Shown: positions 18,068-25,938 of the stretch, piece by piece | Layout: every line of letters starts with the position of its first letter | Position numbering within the stretch: the first letter of the stretch is position 1 | NCBI RefSeq assembly: GCF_032484785.1 | Contig: NZ_JAUETR010000001.1 | Coordinates: forward strand, 3,661,501 to 3,725,500 | Length of the DNA: 64,000 nt | Direction: 5' to 3' | Source of the DNA: Bradyrhizobium sp. SZCCHNS1050 | Lineage (GTDB): Bacteria > Pseudomonadota > Alphaproteobacteria > Rhizobiales > Xanthobacteraceae | Made by a program: the position numbers and the translations under genes | Notes under the pieces: generated by a model | Told to the model about the DNA's origin: nothing | Databases searched by the model: none | What the model saw: the letters and a program-made list of their open reading frames with translations, nothing else

Positions 18068-19462
18068 TCAAGATGCCTTGCCGAAGGCGAGGACATGCAG
18101 CCCGAGCCGCTGCTTGACGATCCGGAACAACAGCACGGTCTCGAAGGCCAGCGACAGCGAGGTCGCCGCCGCGGCGCCGTGGCCGCCGAACTGCGGCACC
18201 AGCAGGATGCAGAGCACGAGGTTCATGACGAAGGCCGCCGCATAGGCCATGGCGCAGGCGCGCTGCTGGCCCAGCATGTTGAGCAGCCGCTCCACCGGTC
18301 CGATCGCGGCGCGTACGACGAGCCCGATTGCGGCGATGAACATGATGTCGTAGCCGGCGGTGAACTGCGCGCCGAACAGAAACAGCAGCGGCTTGCCGAG
18401 CGCGAGCAGCACCAGCGTCGCCGCGAGCGAGGGCCAGAACGTCCACTTGATCGCATGCGCGACATAGGCCGACAGCCGCGCCTTGTCGCCGAGCGCGTGG
18501 TATTCGGCGAAGCGATGCGCCGTCGTCGCCGACATCGCGTAGTGGATGAACGACACCAGCGCGAGCGTCTTCACCACCGCGAAATAGATGCCGACCTCCT
18601 CGGAAGAGCGGAATTGCTGCAGCACCAGCACGTCGGTGTAGGACAGCAGCAGATAGAAGCTCTCGACCAAGAGGATCGGCAGCGAGATCGCGAGCCAGCC
18701 GCGGAGATCATATTGTTTGGGACCTGGCTCGACGTGGCCGCGGAGCCGGTTGTTCAGCACCAGCATCTGGCCGAGCATCGCAAGCCACACTGCGGCCGCG
18801 CTCGCGGCCATCGCAGCGGTGGCGCCGAGATCGAGGCCGAGCACGAAGGCGCCTGCCGTGAAGCCGATGATCAGCGTCTGGCGGATGATGAATTGCGGCA
18901 TCAGGCCGAGCGTCATCCAGTCGTGCGAGCGGGCGATGCCGTCCTGGGTGTTGGCGACGACGAAGGCTGGCAAGGTGAGGCAGCCGATGTAGAGCGGCAT
19001 GCGCTCGCCGGCGTCGATCCAGGGCGACAGCAGCGCGATCAGGCCGGCGAGCAGCAGCGCCGCAGCGGTGGACGTCGCCAGCGTCAGCCAGCGTCCGCCG
19101 GAGAGGAAGCCGCGCAGCAGCGCCTGCTGGCCCGAGGTGCGGTAGTCCGGAATGATCTTCTGCGCCGAGGAGGCGATGCCGACATCCAGCATGCTGCCGA
19201 GCAGCAGCACCCAGGTCCAGACATAGACATAGGTGCCGTAGTCCGAGCCACCCATCCAGCGCGCGAGCAGGATCTGGCTGAGATAGGCGAGGCCCGCGCT
19301 GAGCACGCGGATCAGGAAGATGGTGCCAGCCAGGCGGCGCGTCAGCGATGCCTCGCCGCTGCCGCCGAGCGCGGCCAGGCGCGCCTTCAGGCGGGCCGCG
19401 AGGCCGGTCGATGCGGGGGCGTTGCGGGCATCCATCACGGCCACGGCGGGGTCCGGCTCCAC
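18068..19462 (-). CDS. Polysaccharide flippase / oligosaccharide exporter (MOP superfamily)
   Basis: This 464-residue multi-spanning membrane protein has about 12-14 helices after a cytoplasmic leader of about 45 residues. The first helix carries R-V-L-S-A-G-L-A-Y-L-S-Q and is followed by R-W-M-G-G-S-D-Y-G, typical of Wzx/RfbX-like flippases. It would move lipid-linked sugars across the inner membrane for lipopolysaccharide or exopolysaccharide. The full frame starts with a GTG at 19462; an ATG at 19435 would remove nine residues. No glycosyltransferase or polymerase gene is adjacent, so its substrate cannot be guessed. Confidence 0.85.
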   Translation of the reverse strand: MEPDPAVAVMDARNAPASTGLAARLKARLAALGGSGEASLTRRLAGTIFLIRVLSAGLAYLSQILLARWMGGSDYGTYVYVWTWVLLLGSMLDVGIASSAQKIIPDYRTSGQQALLRGFLSGGRWLTLATSTAAALLLAGLIALLSPWIDAGERMPLYIGCLTLPAFVVANTQDGIARSHDWMTLGLMPQFIIRQTLIIGFTAGAFVLGLDLGATAAMAASAAAVWLAMLGQMLVLNNRLRGHVEPGPKQYDLRGWLAISLPILLVESFYLLLSYTDVLVLQQFRSSEEVGIYFAVVKTLALVSFIHYAMSATTAHRFAEYHALGDKARLSAYVAHAIKWTFWPSLAATLVLLALGKPLLFLFGAQFTAGYDIMFIAAIGLVVRAAIGPVERLLNMLGQQRACAMAYAAAFVMNLVLCILLVPQFGGHGAAAATSLSLAFETVLLFRIVKQRLGLHVLAFGKAS

Positions 19463-19556
19463 GGCCGCGCGGATGGCGGCGATGGTGCTTCCCTATCAAC
19501 GCAACGTTAAGATTGAGTTGGGCCGGCGCCGCGTCGGTCGCGCGGCGCTACCGCCG

Positions 19557-20396
19557 TCACGGCAGAGTGAAGTTGAACTCGTAAGACTTGTCGGGGCCGA
19601 CCAGCGTGAATTTCAGGGCCGCGCCGTCCGGCTTCACGCCCGGCGGAACGCCGTCGAGCTCGAAGGCGAAGCGCTTGATGCCCGGCATGCCGCTGTCGCG
19701 CACGGTCGGGATCGGCAGTGCCCAGTCAGGCGTCGGCCCCTCGACATAGAGCTGGACACCGCGCGGATCGGCGACGGCGACGTCGACGACGACGTCCTTC
19801 GGGCCGTCGCGCTTGACGTCGCGGATCGTCAAGGGAATGGCGTCGCCGACAGTGGCCGGCTTCGGCACCGTGTCGAGGGCCGCCGAGAGCGCCGTATCCT
19901 CGGTGCTGGCGACGCTGGTGAAGGCGAGCTCGGCCTTTGCTTCGACGGGAATGCAGATCTTCTCGCAGACCGCGTAGCTGACGTCGGCGCGCAGGGTCAT
20001 CGGCTTGTCGGGGTTCTTGGCGACGATGCGCAGCGGCAGCACGACCTGATCATGATAGCCGAGCGAGTGTCCGCCGGCGCCGTCATCGAACTTTGTCGGC
20101 GCGGGCCACAGAACCGTCACCGCTTCGACGTTCTCCGACTTGGAAAAGTCGAACCGCGGCGGCACGCCAGAATCGCCGGGCGTTCGCCAATAGGTCTTCC
20201 ATCCCGGCTGCAGCGCGAAGGCGATGCCGCCCAGCATGACCGGACCGCTGCGCGAGCCCGCGAGCAGGCGCACCGCGGAGTGGCTGTCGCGCTGCCAGGG
20301 CGAGGAATCCTGCGCCTGCGCGCCGAACGCAAGGCAGGATGATACGACGGTCGCGACGAGCAGTGTGGCAGAGTGGTGAGGAACCAAGGCGGACAT
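19557..20396 (-). CDS. DsbD N-terminal-domain-like (thiol-disulfide) periplasmic protein
   Basis: This 279-residue exported protein has a signal peptide ending near A-F-G-A-Q-A. It resembles the alpha domain of protein-disulfide reductase DsbD, including W-K-T-Y-W-R-T-P-G-D-S-G and a cysteine pair C-E-K-I-C in V-S-Y-A-V-C-E-K-I-C-I-P. Unlike full DsbD it has no membrane domain and no C-terminal thioredoxin domain, so it may receive electrons from a separate CcdA/DsbD-like membrane protein. Cytochrome c maturation or periplasmic thiol repair are possible jobs. The gene is divergent from yqgE. Confidence 0.85.
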   Translation of the reverse strand: MSALVPHHSATLLVATVVSSCLAFGAQAQDSSPWQRDSHSAVRLLAGSRSGPVMLGGIAFALQPGWKTYWRTPGDSGVPPRFDFSKSENVEAVTVLWPAPTKFDDGAGGHSLGYHDQVVLPLRIVAKNPDKPMTLRADVSYAVCEKICIPVEAKAELAFTSVASTEDTALSAALDTVPKPATVGDAIPLTIRDVKRDGPKDVVVDVAVADPRGVQLYVEGPTPDWALPIPTVRDSGMPGIKRFAFELDGVPPGVKPDGAALKFTLVGPDKSYEFNFTLP

Positions 20397-20532
20397 GAGA
20401 CGTCTTTAGAGTGCGGTTCGGGCGCAAACCATTGAAATGCTTGTGAGCAGATTTCCTCGCGAGGACCTGAACCTTGATTGACAGATGCGCATCCCAATAT
20501 CAGGATATCGATGATCATGAGAGTCCTTGCGG

Positions 20533-21183
20533 ATGAATCCTGAGGCAAAAAGGCTGGGCGACATTCGCCGCAAAGTGACAGGGATCGGGGATCACACCTC
20601 TCACGGTGGTTACCTCGACGGTCAGCTGCTGGTTGCGATGCCCGTGATGGGCGATTCCCGTTTCGAGCGCTCGGTGATCTATCTCTGCGCGCACTCGGCC
20701 GAGGGCGCCATGGGTATCATGGTGAACCGGCCGGCGGGCAGCATCGACTTCCCTCAGCTCCTGATGCAACTGAATATCATCGAGAAGAGCGATCAGATCA
20801 GCCTGCCCGACAGCGCCGAGACGATGAAGGTGCTGAGCGGCGGCCCGGTCGATACCGGGCGCGGCTTCGTGCTGCATTCGAGCGACTACTTCATCGCCAA
20901 CGCGACCTTGAAGATCAACGACGGCGTCTGCCTGACGACGACGATCGACATCCTCAAGGCGATCGCCAAGGGCGACGGTCCGAAGCACGCCATCCTCGCC
21001 CTCGGCTATGCCGGCTGGCGCGCCGGCCAGTTGGAGGAAGAGATCCAGGACAATGGCTGGCTGCATTGCGACGCCGATCCGGAGCTGATCTTCGGCGACA
21101 ATGTCGACGCCAAATACGATCTCGCGCTGCGCAAGATCGGCATTGATCCCGGCATGCTGTCCAACGCCGCCGGGCACGCATAG
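20533..21183 (+). CDS. yqgE: YqgE/AlgH family protein
   Basis: The 216-residue soluble protein matches the UPF0301 YqgE/AlgH family. It has the early [13 protein letters not shown] segment, G-I-M-V-N-R-P, and [10 protein letters not shown]. The A-L-G-Y-A-G-W segment with G-Q-L-E-E-E-I follows. The family is widespread with no agreed biochemical role. The ATG at 20533 is preferred to a TTG two codons earlier. Confidence 0.9.
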   Translation: MNPEAKRLGDIRRKVTGIGDHTSHGGYLDGQLLVAMPVMGDSRFERSVIYLCAHSAEGAMGIMVNRPAGSIDFPQLLMQLNIIEKSDQISLPDSAETMKVLSGGPVDTGRGFVLHSSDYFIANATLKINDGVCLTTTIDILKAIAKGDGPKHAILALGYAGWRAGQLEEEIQDNGWLHCDADPELIFGDNVDAKYDLALRKIGIDPGMLSNAAGHA

Positions 21184-21248
21184 GCCTTATCGTCCGGTTG
21201 GAGCTCCCGTGCTCGCTGGGATCAGAGAAGGCTCAATGGGGCGCTCTG

Positions 21249-21388
21249 CCTCTCCGCCGTCATTGCGAGCGCAGCGACTTGTCCGCCGAAGCTTGGAGAG
21301 CGTAGGCGGAAGCAATCCAGAATGTCCACCGCGGATGCTGTCTGGATTGCCTCTGCGCTTCGCTCCTCGCAATGACGACATGGAGAGG
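21249..21388. repeat. Palindromic repeat, CGTCATTGCGAG family
   Basis: The left arm CCTCTCCGCCGTCATTGCGAG (21249 onward) is inverted at CTCGCAATGACGACATGGAGAGG (to 21388). Inner segments GGAAGCAATCCAGA and TCTGGATTGC are also inverted. The roughly 140-base element lies between convergent yqgE and the dioxygenase gene. It belongs to a dispersed repeat type common in Bradyrhizobium-like genomes and can fold into a long branched stem. Confidence 0.75.
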
Positions 21389-21420
21389 GATGAGGCCGCG
21401 CATCTCTGCTGAAGGCAGAA

Positions 21421-22308
21421 CTACTCCGCCGCCTGCTGCGCGACCGTCGGTTCGGTGCCGGCCACCGTGGCGCGGCGCATGTCGCGCGGTTGCGACTGAT
21501 CGTAGCGACGCACGCGATGCATGGTCTGCCTGTTGTCCCACATGATCAGGTCGTGCAGCGTCCATTTGTGGACGTAGACGAACTCGGGCCGCGTGGCATG
21601 CTCGGTGAGGTCGCGCAGCAGCAGCCGGCCTTCCGGCATGCTCATGCCGATGATGGCGCCGGCATGCGATGACAGATAGAGCGACTTGCGGCCATGGGCA
21701 GGATGAGTGCGGACCAGCCGCTGCCTGACCGGCTTGAACATCTCCTTCTCCTCGTCGGTGTAGTCGAGGAAGCCGAGCGCGCCGCGCGAATACATCAGCG
21801 AATGTTCGCAGACGAGATCCTCGATCTCGGCCTTGGTCTCCTGGTCGAGCGCGTCATAGGCGGCGCGCATGTCGGCGAATTCGGTGTTGCCGCCCTTCGG
21901 GTTCACGATCCGCGCCGAGAGGATCGAGTATTTCGCCGGGATCGGCCGGAACGAGCTGTCGGAGTGCCACAGGCAGTTGCCGAGATTGAACAGATGCGTG
22001 CGATGGTCTGATGGCAGCGGCTTGCCATCCTTGCCGAGATTGGAGACGTCGTTGAGGCCGGTGGTGAGGCGGTAATCCTCCTTCTTGGTGACGGTGCCGC
22101 CGCGCGCCTGCTCGCGGTCGCCGAAGCTGAGCGCGAAGGCGAGCTGCTGCTCGTCGGTGACGTCCTGATCGTGAAATACGAGAACGGCGTAGTGATCGAT
22201 CGCGGCCTGCAACTGCGCGACCTCGTCCCCAGCGAGAGGCTTGCGCAGATCGACACCGGACACTTCGCCGACGAAATGCGGATGCAACTGCCGGATGGCG
22301 ATCGCCAT
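21421..22308 (-). CDS. TauD/TfdA-family Fe(II)/2-oxoglutarate dioxygenase
   Basis: This 295-residue non-haem iron enzyme has the metal-binding H-S-D (in L-W-H-S-D-S-S-F) and a distal histidine in the C-terminal M-W-D-N-R-Q-T-M-H-R-V-R-R segment. The 2-oxoglutarate-binding arginine lies just after it. The start M-x-I-A-I-R-Q-L-H-P-H-F resembles the TfdA-alpha lineage described in bradyrhizobia, which acts on phenoxyacetates. Taurine or sulfonate use is the other common option. No other degradation gene is adjacent, so the substrate is unknown. Confidence 0.87.
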   Translation of the reverse strand: MAIAIRQLHPHFVGEVSGVDLRKPLAGDEVAQLQAAIDHYAVLVFHDQDVTDEQQLAFALSFGDREQARGGTVTKKEDYRLTTGLNDVSNLGKDGKPLPSDHRTHLFNLGNCLWHSDSSFRPIPAKYSILSARIVNPKGGNTEFADMRAAYDALDQETKAEIEDLVCEHSLMYSRGALGFLDYTDEEKEMFKPVRQRLVRTHPAHGRKSLYLSSHAGAIIGMSMPEGRLLLRDLTEHATRPEFVYVHKWTLHDLIMWDNRQTMHRVRRYDQSQPRDMRRATVAGTEPTVAQQAAE

Positions 22309-22444
22309 GATGTCCTCCTCGCGTCCTCATCAGGGCGGACACCTGTCCGCTTCTTCTGAAGGAAGAGGCTACGCCGGCGATGCGCGAAGTCAACGCAAGG
22401 CGCGGATCGCCGCCTGCACGGCTGTCATGCCGGCGCGTCAGACG

Positions 22445-23224
22445 TCATGCATTGCGGGCCATCAGCCCGCCGTCCACCGGGATCACCGCTCCGGTGAGGA
22501 ACGAGGCGGCCGGCAGGCACAGGCTCAAGGTCATGTGCGCGACTTCTTCGGGATCGCCATAGCGGCCAAGCGCGGTGCGGCGCCGCGCGTAGACCGCCTT
22601 CTGCTCGTCGGGAATGCGCGCGGTCATCGCCGTGGTGATCGGGCCCGGACAGATGCAGTTGACGGTGATGCGATCGCGGCCGAGCTCGACCGCGAGCGAG
22701 CGCGTCAATCCGGTCACCCCGGCCTTTGCAGCCGAATAGGCGCTGTGCCGCGCGGTTGCGCCGAGCGCCTCGGTCGAAGCGATGTTGACGATGCGCGGGC
22801 TGTTAGAGCGGCGCAGATGCGGCAGCGCGGCACGGATGACGCGCTGCTGCGCCGTCAGCATGATGGCAAGCCCTCTTGCCCAGGCCTCGTCGTAGGCTTC
22901 GTCGTCGATCGCGACATGCACCGAGATGCCGGCATTGTTGACGATGACGTCGAGCCCCCCGAAATGCGTCGCAGCATCGCCGACGACGGCCGCGATGGCG
23001 TTGCGGTCGACGAGGTCGAGCCGCCAGGCGCGCGCCGTTCCGCCGCTGGCCTCGATGTCTGCCGCCACCGCGCGGGCCGCGTCCTCATCGACATCGGTGA
23101 CTGCGACCCTGGCGCCTTCATCGGCGAACACGCGCGCGGTCGCGCGCCCCATCCCCGACGCTGCGCCGGTGATCAGGACGGTCAATCCCTTGACCGAGCG
23201 GCTGAGTTGCCTGTGCTGGTGCAT
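22445..23224 (-). CDS. SDR-family oxidoreductase
   Basis: This is a 259-residue classical short-chain dehydrogenase. The cofactor loop is T-G-A-A-S-G-M-G (about 19-26), then N-N-A-G, the catalytic serine in N-I-A-S-T-E and the Y-S-A-A-K motif. An acidic D-V-D after strand two suggests NAD preference. It ends with P-V-D-G-G, as usual. The gene is on the same strand as the dioxygenase and about 136 bases upstream of it, so they may be co-transcribed, with the enzyme acting on a related substrate. The substrate is not identifiable. Confidence 0.88.
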   Translation of the reverse strand: MHQHRQLSRSVKGLTVLITGAASGMGRATARVFADEGARVAVTDVDEDAARAVAADIEASGGTARAWRLDLVDRNAIAAVVGDAATHFGGLDVIVNNAGISVHVAIDDEAYDEAWARGLAIMLTAQQRVIRAALPHLRRSNSPRIVNIASTEALGATARHSAYSAAKAGVTGLTRSLAVELGRDRITVNCICPGPITTAMTARIPDEQKAVYARRRTALGRYGDPEEVAHMTLSLCLPAASFLTGAVIPVDGGLMARNA

Positions 23225-23360
23225 ATTTGCGGCTCACGGAAAAATGCGGATCGCATGCTCGCCGTCGGGATTATCACTGATCGGACGCATTCGGTAGGCA
23301 CCGATCCGGCATGGCCGAATTCTCGTTGCCGACGACACAAATCAACAAACCGGAGTGATC

Positions 23361-24503
23361 ATGGTGCTCTCCACGACCTTCATGCGCCTGGCATTGGTGA
23401 TGGGACTCGTTGCGACCACGGCTGCGCGAGCCGAGAGCATCAATGCCGGCGATCGCAAGGCAAGCGCCGTGCGCCCGTTCGAGGCGCGGAGCGTTGCCGA
23501 GTTCGATACGCCCTGGGCCATCGCCTTCCTGCCGGATGGGCGGATGCTGGTCACGGAGAAGCCGGGCCGGATCTTTCTCGTCACGCAAGGTGGGCAGAAG
23601 ATCCAGATCGGCAACGTGCCCGCCGTCGCGGCGCGCGGACAGAACGGCCTCCTGGACATTGCGGTGTCGCCGAGCTTCGCGACGACGTCGCAAATCTGTC
23701 TCACCTACACCGAGCCGAGCAGCGAGGGCAGCCGGCTCGTCCTGACCCGTGCCGTGTTGTCGGTTTCGAATGACAACGCCACGCTGACCGACCCCACCGT
23801 CATCTGGCGCCAGACGCCCGCCGGCGGCGGCGGTCAGCCCGGCGGCATCATCGCGTTCGATCCGTCGGGAACGCATCTGTTCCTGACCGTCGGCGACCGC
23901 ATGCAGCCGAACAGCGCCCAGGATCCACGGCAGGCGCGCGGCAAGGTGCTCAGGCTCGATCTCGACGGCGCGACTCCGTCGGACAATCCCATGGCCGAGG
24001 ACAAGGGCGTGCCGGCCCAGACGTGGACCACCGGCCACCGCAATCCCTACGGGCTCGCCTTCGCATCAGATGGCAAGCTCTGGCTGCACGAGATGGGACC
24101 GCGCGGCGGCGACGAACTGAACTTGATCGAGCCGGGCAAGAACTACGGCTGGCCGCTGGTGTCGAACGGCGACAATTACAACGGCACGCCGATCCTGCGG
24201 CATGCGACGCGGCCCGACCTCGCGCCGCCGCCGCTCTATTGGGATCCTGTGATCGCGCCGGCCGGCCTGGTCTTCTATGATGGTCCGATGTTTCCGCAAT
24301 GGAAGGGATCGGCGCTGATCGGAGGCTTGCGGGTGCACGCGCTGGTCCGCGTTGCCTTCCGGGCCGATGGTCAGCCTGACGAGGCCGAGCGCTGGGACAT
24401 GGGCGAGCGCATCCGCGACGTCGCCGTGGCGCCGGACGGCGCCGTCTGGGTCATCGAGGACGACTCGCCCGGCCGCCTGCTGCGGCTGACACCGATGAAG
24501 TAG
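23361..24503 (+). CDS. PQQ-dependent sugar dehydrogenase (soluble aldose dehydrogenase type)
   Basis: This 380-residue periplasmic six-bladed beta-propeller protein has a signal peptide ending A-T-T-A-A-R-A near residue 24. Family motifs include D-T-P-W-A-I-A-F-L-P-D-G, G-H-R-N-P-Y-G-L-A-F, and E-M-G-P-R-G-G-D-E-L-N with G-K-N-Y-G-W-P. These are shared by the Gdh-B/YliI group. PQQ binding is inferred from the family. The start ATG at 23361 has CGGAG five bases upstream; a GTG two codons earlier is less likely. No pqq genes are nearby. Confidence 0.88.
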   Translation: MVLSTTFMRLALVMGLVATTAARAESINAGDRKASAVRPFEARSVAEFDTPWAIAFLPDGRMLVTEKPGRIFLVTQGGQKIQIGNVPAVAARGQNGLLDIAVSPSFATTSQICLTYTEPSSEGSRLVLTRAVLSVSNDNATLTDPTVIWRQTPAGGGGQPGGIIAFDPSGTHLFLTVGDRMQPNSAQDPRQARGKVLRLDLDGATPSDNPMAEDKGVPAQTWTTGHRNPYGLAFASDGKLWLHEMGPRGGDELNLIEPGKNYGWPLVSNGDNYNGTPILRHATRPDLAPPPLYWDPVIAPAGLVFYDGPMFPQWKGSALIGGLRVHALVRVAFRADGQPDEAERWDMGERIRDVAVAPDGAVWVIEDDSPGRLLRLTPMK

Positions 24504-24624
24504 CTGCGCAGCAGCATTGATGCGAAGGCGCCGATGCCGGGGTCGCCACAGCCCGCGATGCCGTTGACAGGGCCTGCGCCGATCCCCACACCATCCGACA
24601 AACAACAAGAGAAGGAGTGGGGAG

Positions 24625-25359
24625 ATGAACGCGCTCGATTTCACGGGACGCTCGGTGCTGGTGATTGGCGGATCGAGCGGCATCGGCAACGGCATCGCGC
24701 AGGCGTTTCGCGCGCAGGGCGCGCGCGTCGACGTCAGCGGCACGCGGGCGAGCGCCGCCGATTATGCCGAAGGTGAGGGCTCCGATCTCGCAGGGGTGAA
24801 CTACTATCAGCTCGATGTGAGCGATCCCGGCGCGATCGAGAGCTTCGCGCCGCGGCTCGATCGGCTCGATGTGCTGGTGCTGGCGCAGGGCGCGGTATTG
24901 TACCGGCGCGGCGAATTCGCCATGGAGGGCTTTCGCAAGGTGGTCGAGGTCAACCTCATCAGCCTGATGGCCTGTGCGACGAAATTTCACGACCTGCTGC
25001 GCGATGCCGGAGGCGCGCTCATCATCGTCTCGTCGACCGCCGCCTATCATTCGACCATGGGCAATCCGGCCTACAACGCCTCGAAGACCGGCGCGATGGG
25101 ATTGACGCGAACCCTGGCGGAGGCGTGGGCGGAAGATGGCATTCGCGTCAACGGGATCGCGCCCGGGCTCGTCGACACCAAGATGACCAAGGTGACGACC
25201 GCCAATCCGAAGCGCCTCGAGGGCGCGCTGCAGCGCATTCCGCTGCGGCGGCTGGGGACGCCGCAGGACATGGCCGGTGCGGCGCTGTTCCTGGCCTCGC
25301 CGCTGTCGTCCTACATCATCGGCCAGACCCTCGTCGTCGACGGCGGCCTGATTTTGTAG
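24625..25359 (+). CDS. SDR-family oxidoreductase
   Basis: This 244-residue short-chain dehydrogenase has the cofactor loop G-G-S-S-G-I-G (about 13-19), the catalytic serine in V-S-S-T, Y-N-A-S-K and a final V-V-D-G-G. The usual N-N-A-G is replaced by L-A-Q-G-A, an uncommon change in the adenine-ring strand that marks a subgroup. A strong GAAGGAG ribosome site lies before the ATG. It stands after the sugar dehydrogenase on the same strand with a 121-base gap. The substrate is unknown. Confidence 0.88.
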   Translation: MNALDFTGRSVLVIGGSSGIGNGIAQAFRAQGARVDVSGTRASAADYAEGEGSDLAGVNYYQLDVSDPGAIESFAPRLDRLDVLVLAQGAVLYRRGEFAMEGFRKVVEVNLISLMACATKFHDLLRDAGGALIIVSSTAAYHSTMGNPAYNASKTGAMGLTRTLAEAWAEDGIRVNGIAPGLVDTKMTKVTTANPKRLEGALQRIPLRRLGTPQDMAGAALFLASPLSSYIIGQTLVVDGGLIL

Positions 25360-25365
25360 TCATCC

Positions 25366-25390
25366 GGAACCTGCGCCGTGCTGGCCGGTT
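25366..25390 (+). promoter_or_regulatory. EcfG-type general-stress promoter candidate for csbD-like gene
   Basis: GGAAC at 25366-25370, a 16-base spacer, then GGTT at 25387-25390 match the alphaproteobacterial EcfG consensus GGAAC-N16/17-CGTT with one mismatch. It lies 44 bases before the CsbD-family ATG, a good distance for a short leader. CsbD-like proteins are often in general-stress regulons, so target and motif agree. Confidence 0.5.
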
Positions 25391-25433
25391 AGCAGGCCAG
25401 CAATCCCGCACAATGCAGAGAAGGAGAGCGGCA

Positions 25434-25805
25434 ATGGATCAGGATCGGCTGACCGGTACGGCCAAGGATGTCGCAGGCAAGATCGAAGGCGGCGTCGGCG
25501 AGATGTTGGGCGACAAGAGCACGCAGGCGTCGGGGCGTGCACGCGAGGCCTCGGGCGTCGTGCAGAACATGTATGGCCAGGCCAAGGACGCGGCGCGCGA
25601 GGCTGGCGATGCGGCGATGGATTTCGCCAAGGATACGTTCGGCAACGGCTCCGAGACGCTGCGTGACGGCACGCAGGCGCTGACCAAGCGGGTTCAGGAC
25701 AATCCGATGGGCGCGCTGCTGGTCGCCGGCGGCATCGGCTTCCTGCTGGCGATGCTGATGCGCTCGCCGAGCCGGCCGCAGCCGCCGCAGCGCTGGCGCT
25801 ACTGA
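25434..25805 (+). CDS. CsbD-family stress protein with C-terminal membrane helix
   Basis: This 123-residue protein opens with the CsbD signature, M-D-Q-D-R-L-T-G-T-A-K-D and G-E-M-L-G-D. An amphipathic, Ala/Lys/Asp-rich middle follows, with A-A-R-E-A-G-D-A-A-type repeats. It ends in a DUF883-like hydrophobic helix, G-A-L-L-V-A-G-G-I-G-F-L-L. The helix may anchor it to the inner membrane. The function is unknown beyond association with stress. The start is an ATG with AAGGAGAG eight bases upstream, and an EcfG-type promoter candidate precedes it. Confidence 0.88.
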   Translation: MDQDRLTGTAKDVAGKIEGGVGEMLGDKSTQASGRAREASGVVQNMYGQAKDAAREAGDAAMDFAKDTFGNGSETLRDGTQALTKRVQDNPMGALLVAGGIGFLLAMLMRSPSRPQPPQRWRY

Positions 25806-25840
25806 GCCCGCCAAGACCCGCTGACGATCAGATGACAATC

Positions 25841-25868
25841 GGCCCGCATTCGCTCTCGAATGCGGGCC
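25841..25868. terminator. Bidirectional terminator hairpin between csbD and the SGNH hydrolase
   Basis: GGCCCGCATTCG (25841-25852) and CGAATGCGGGCC (25857-25868) form a perfect 12-base-pair stem with a four-base loop. A GG-TTTGTCATT tail follows on the plus strand. The position between convergent genes suits termination of both transcripts. The T-run is weak, so part of the effect may be structural. Confidence 0.7.
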
Positions 25869-25938
25869 GGTTTGTCATTGGCGCCTTGGTCCGGAATGAT
25901 CCGCGTCGATCGCCCTCAGCGCCGAAATGTGGTCGCGA

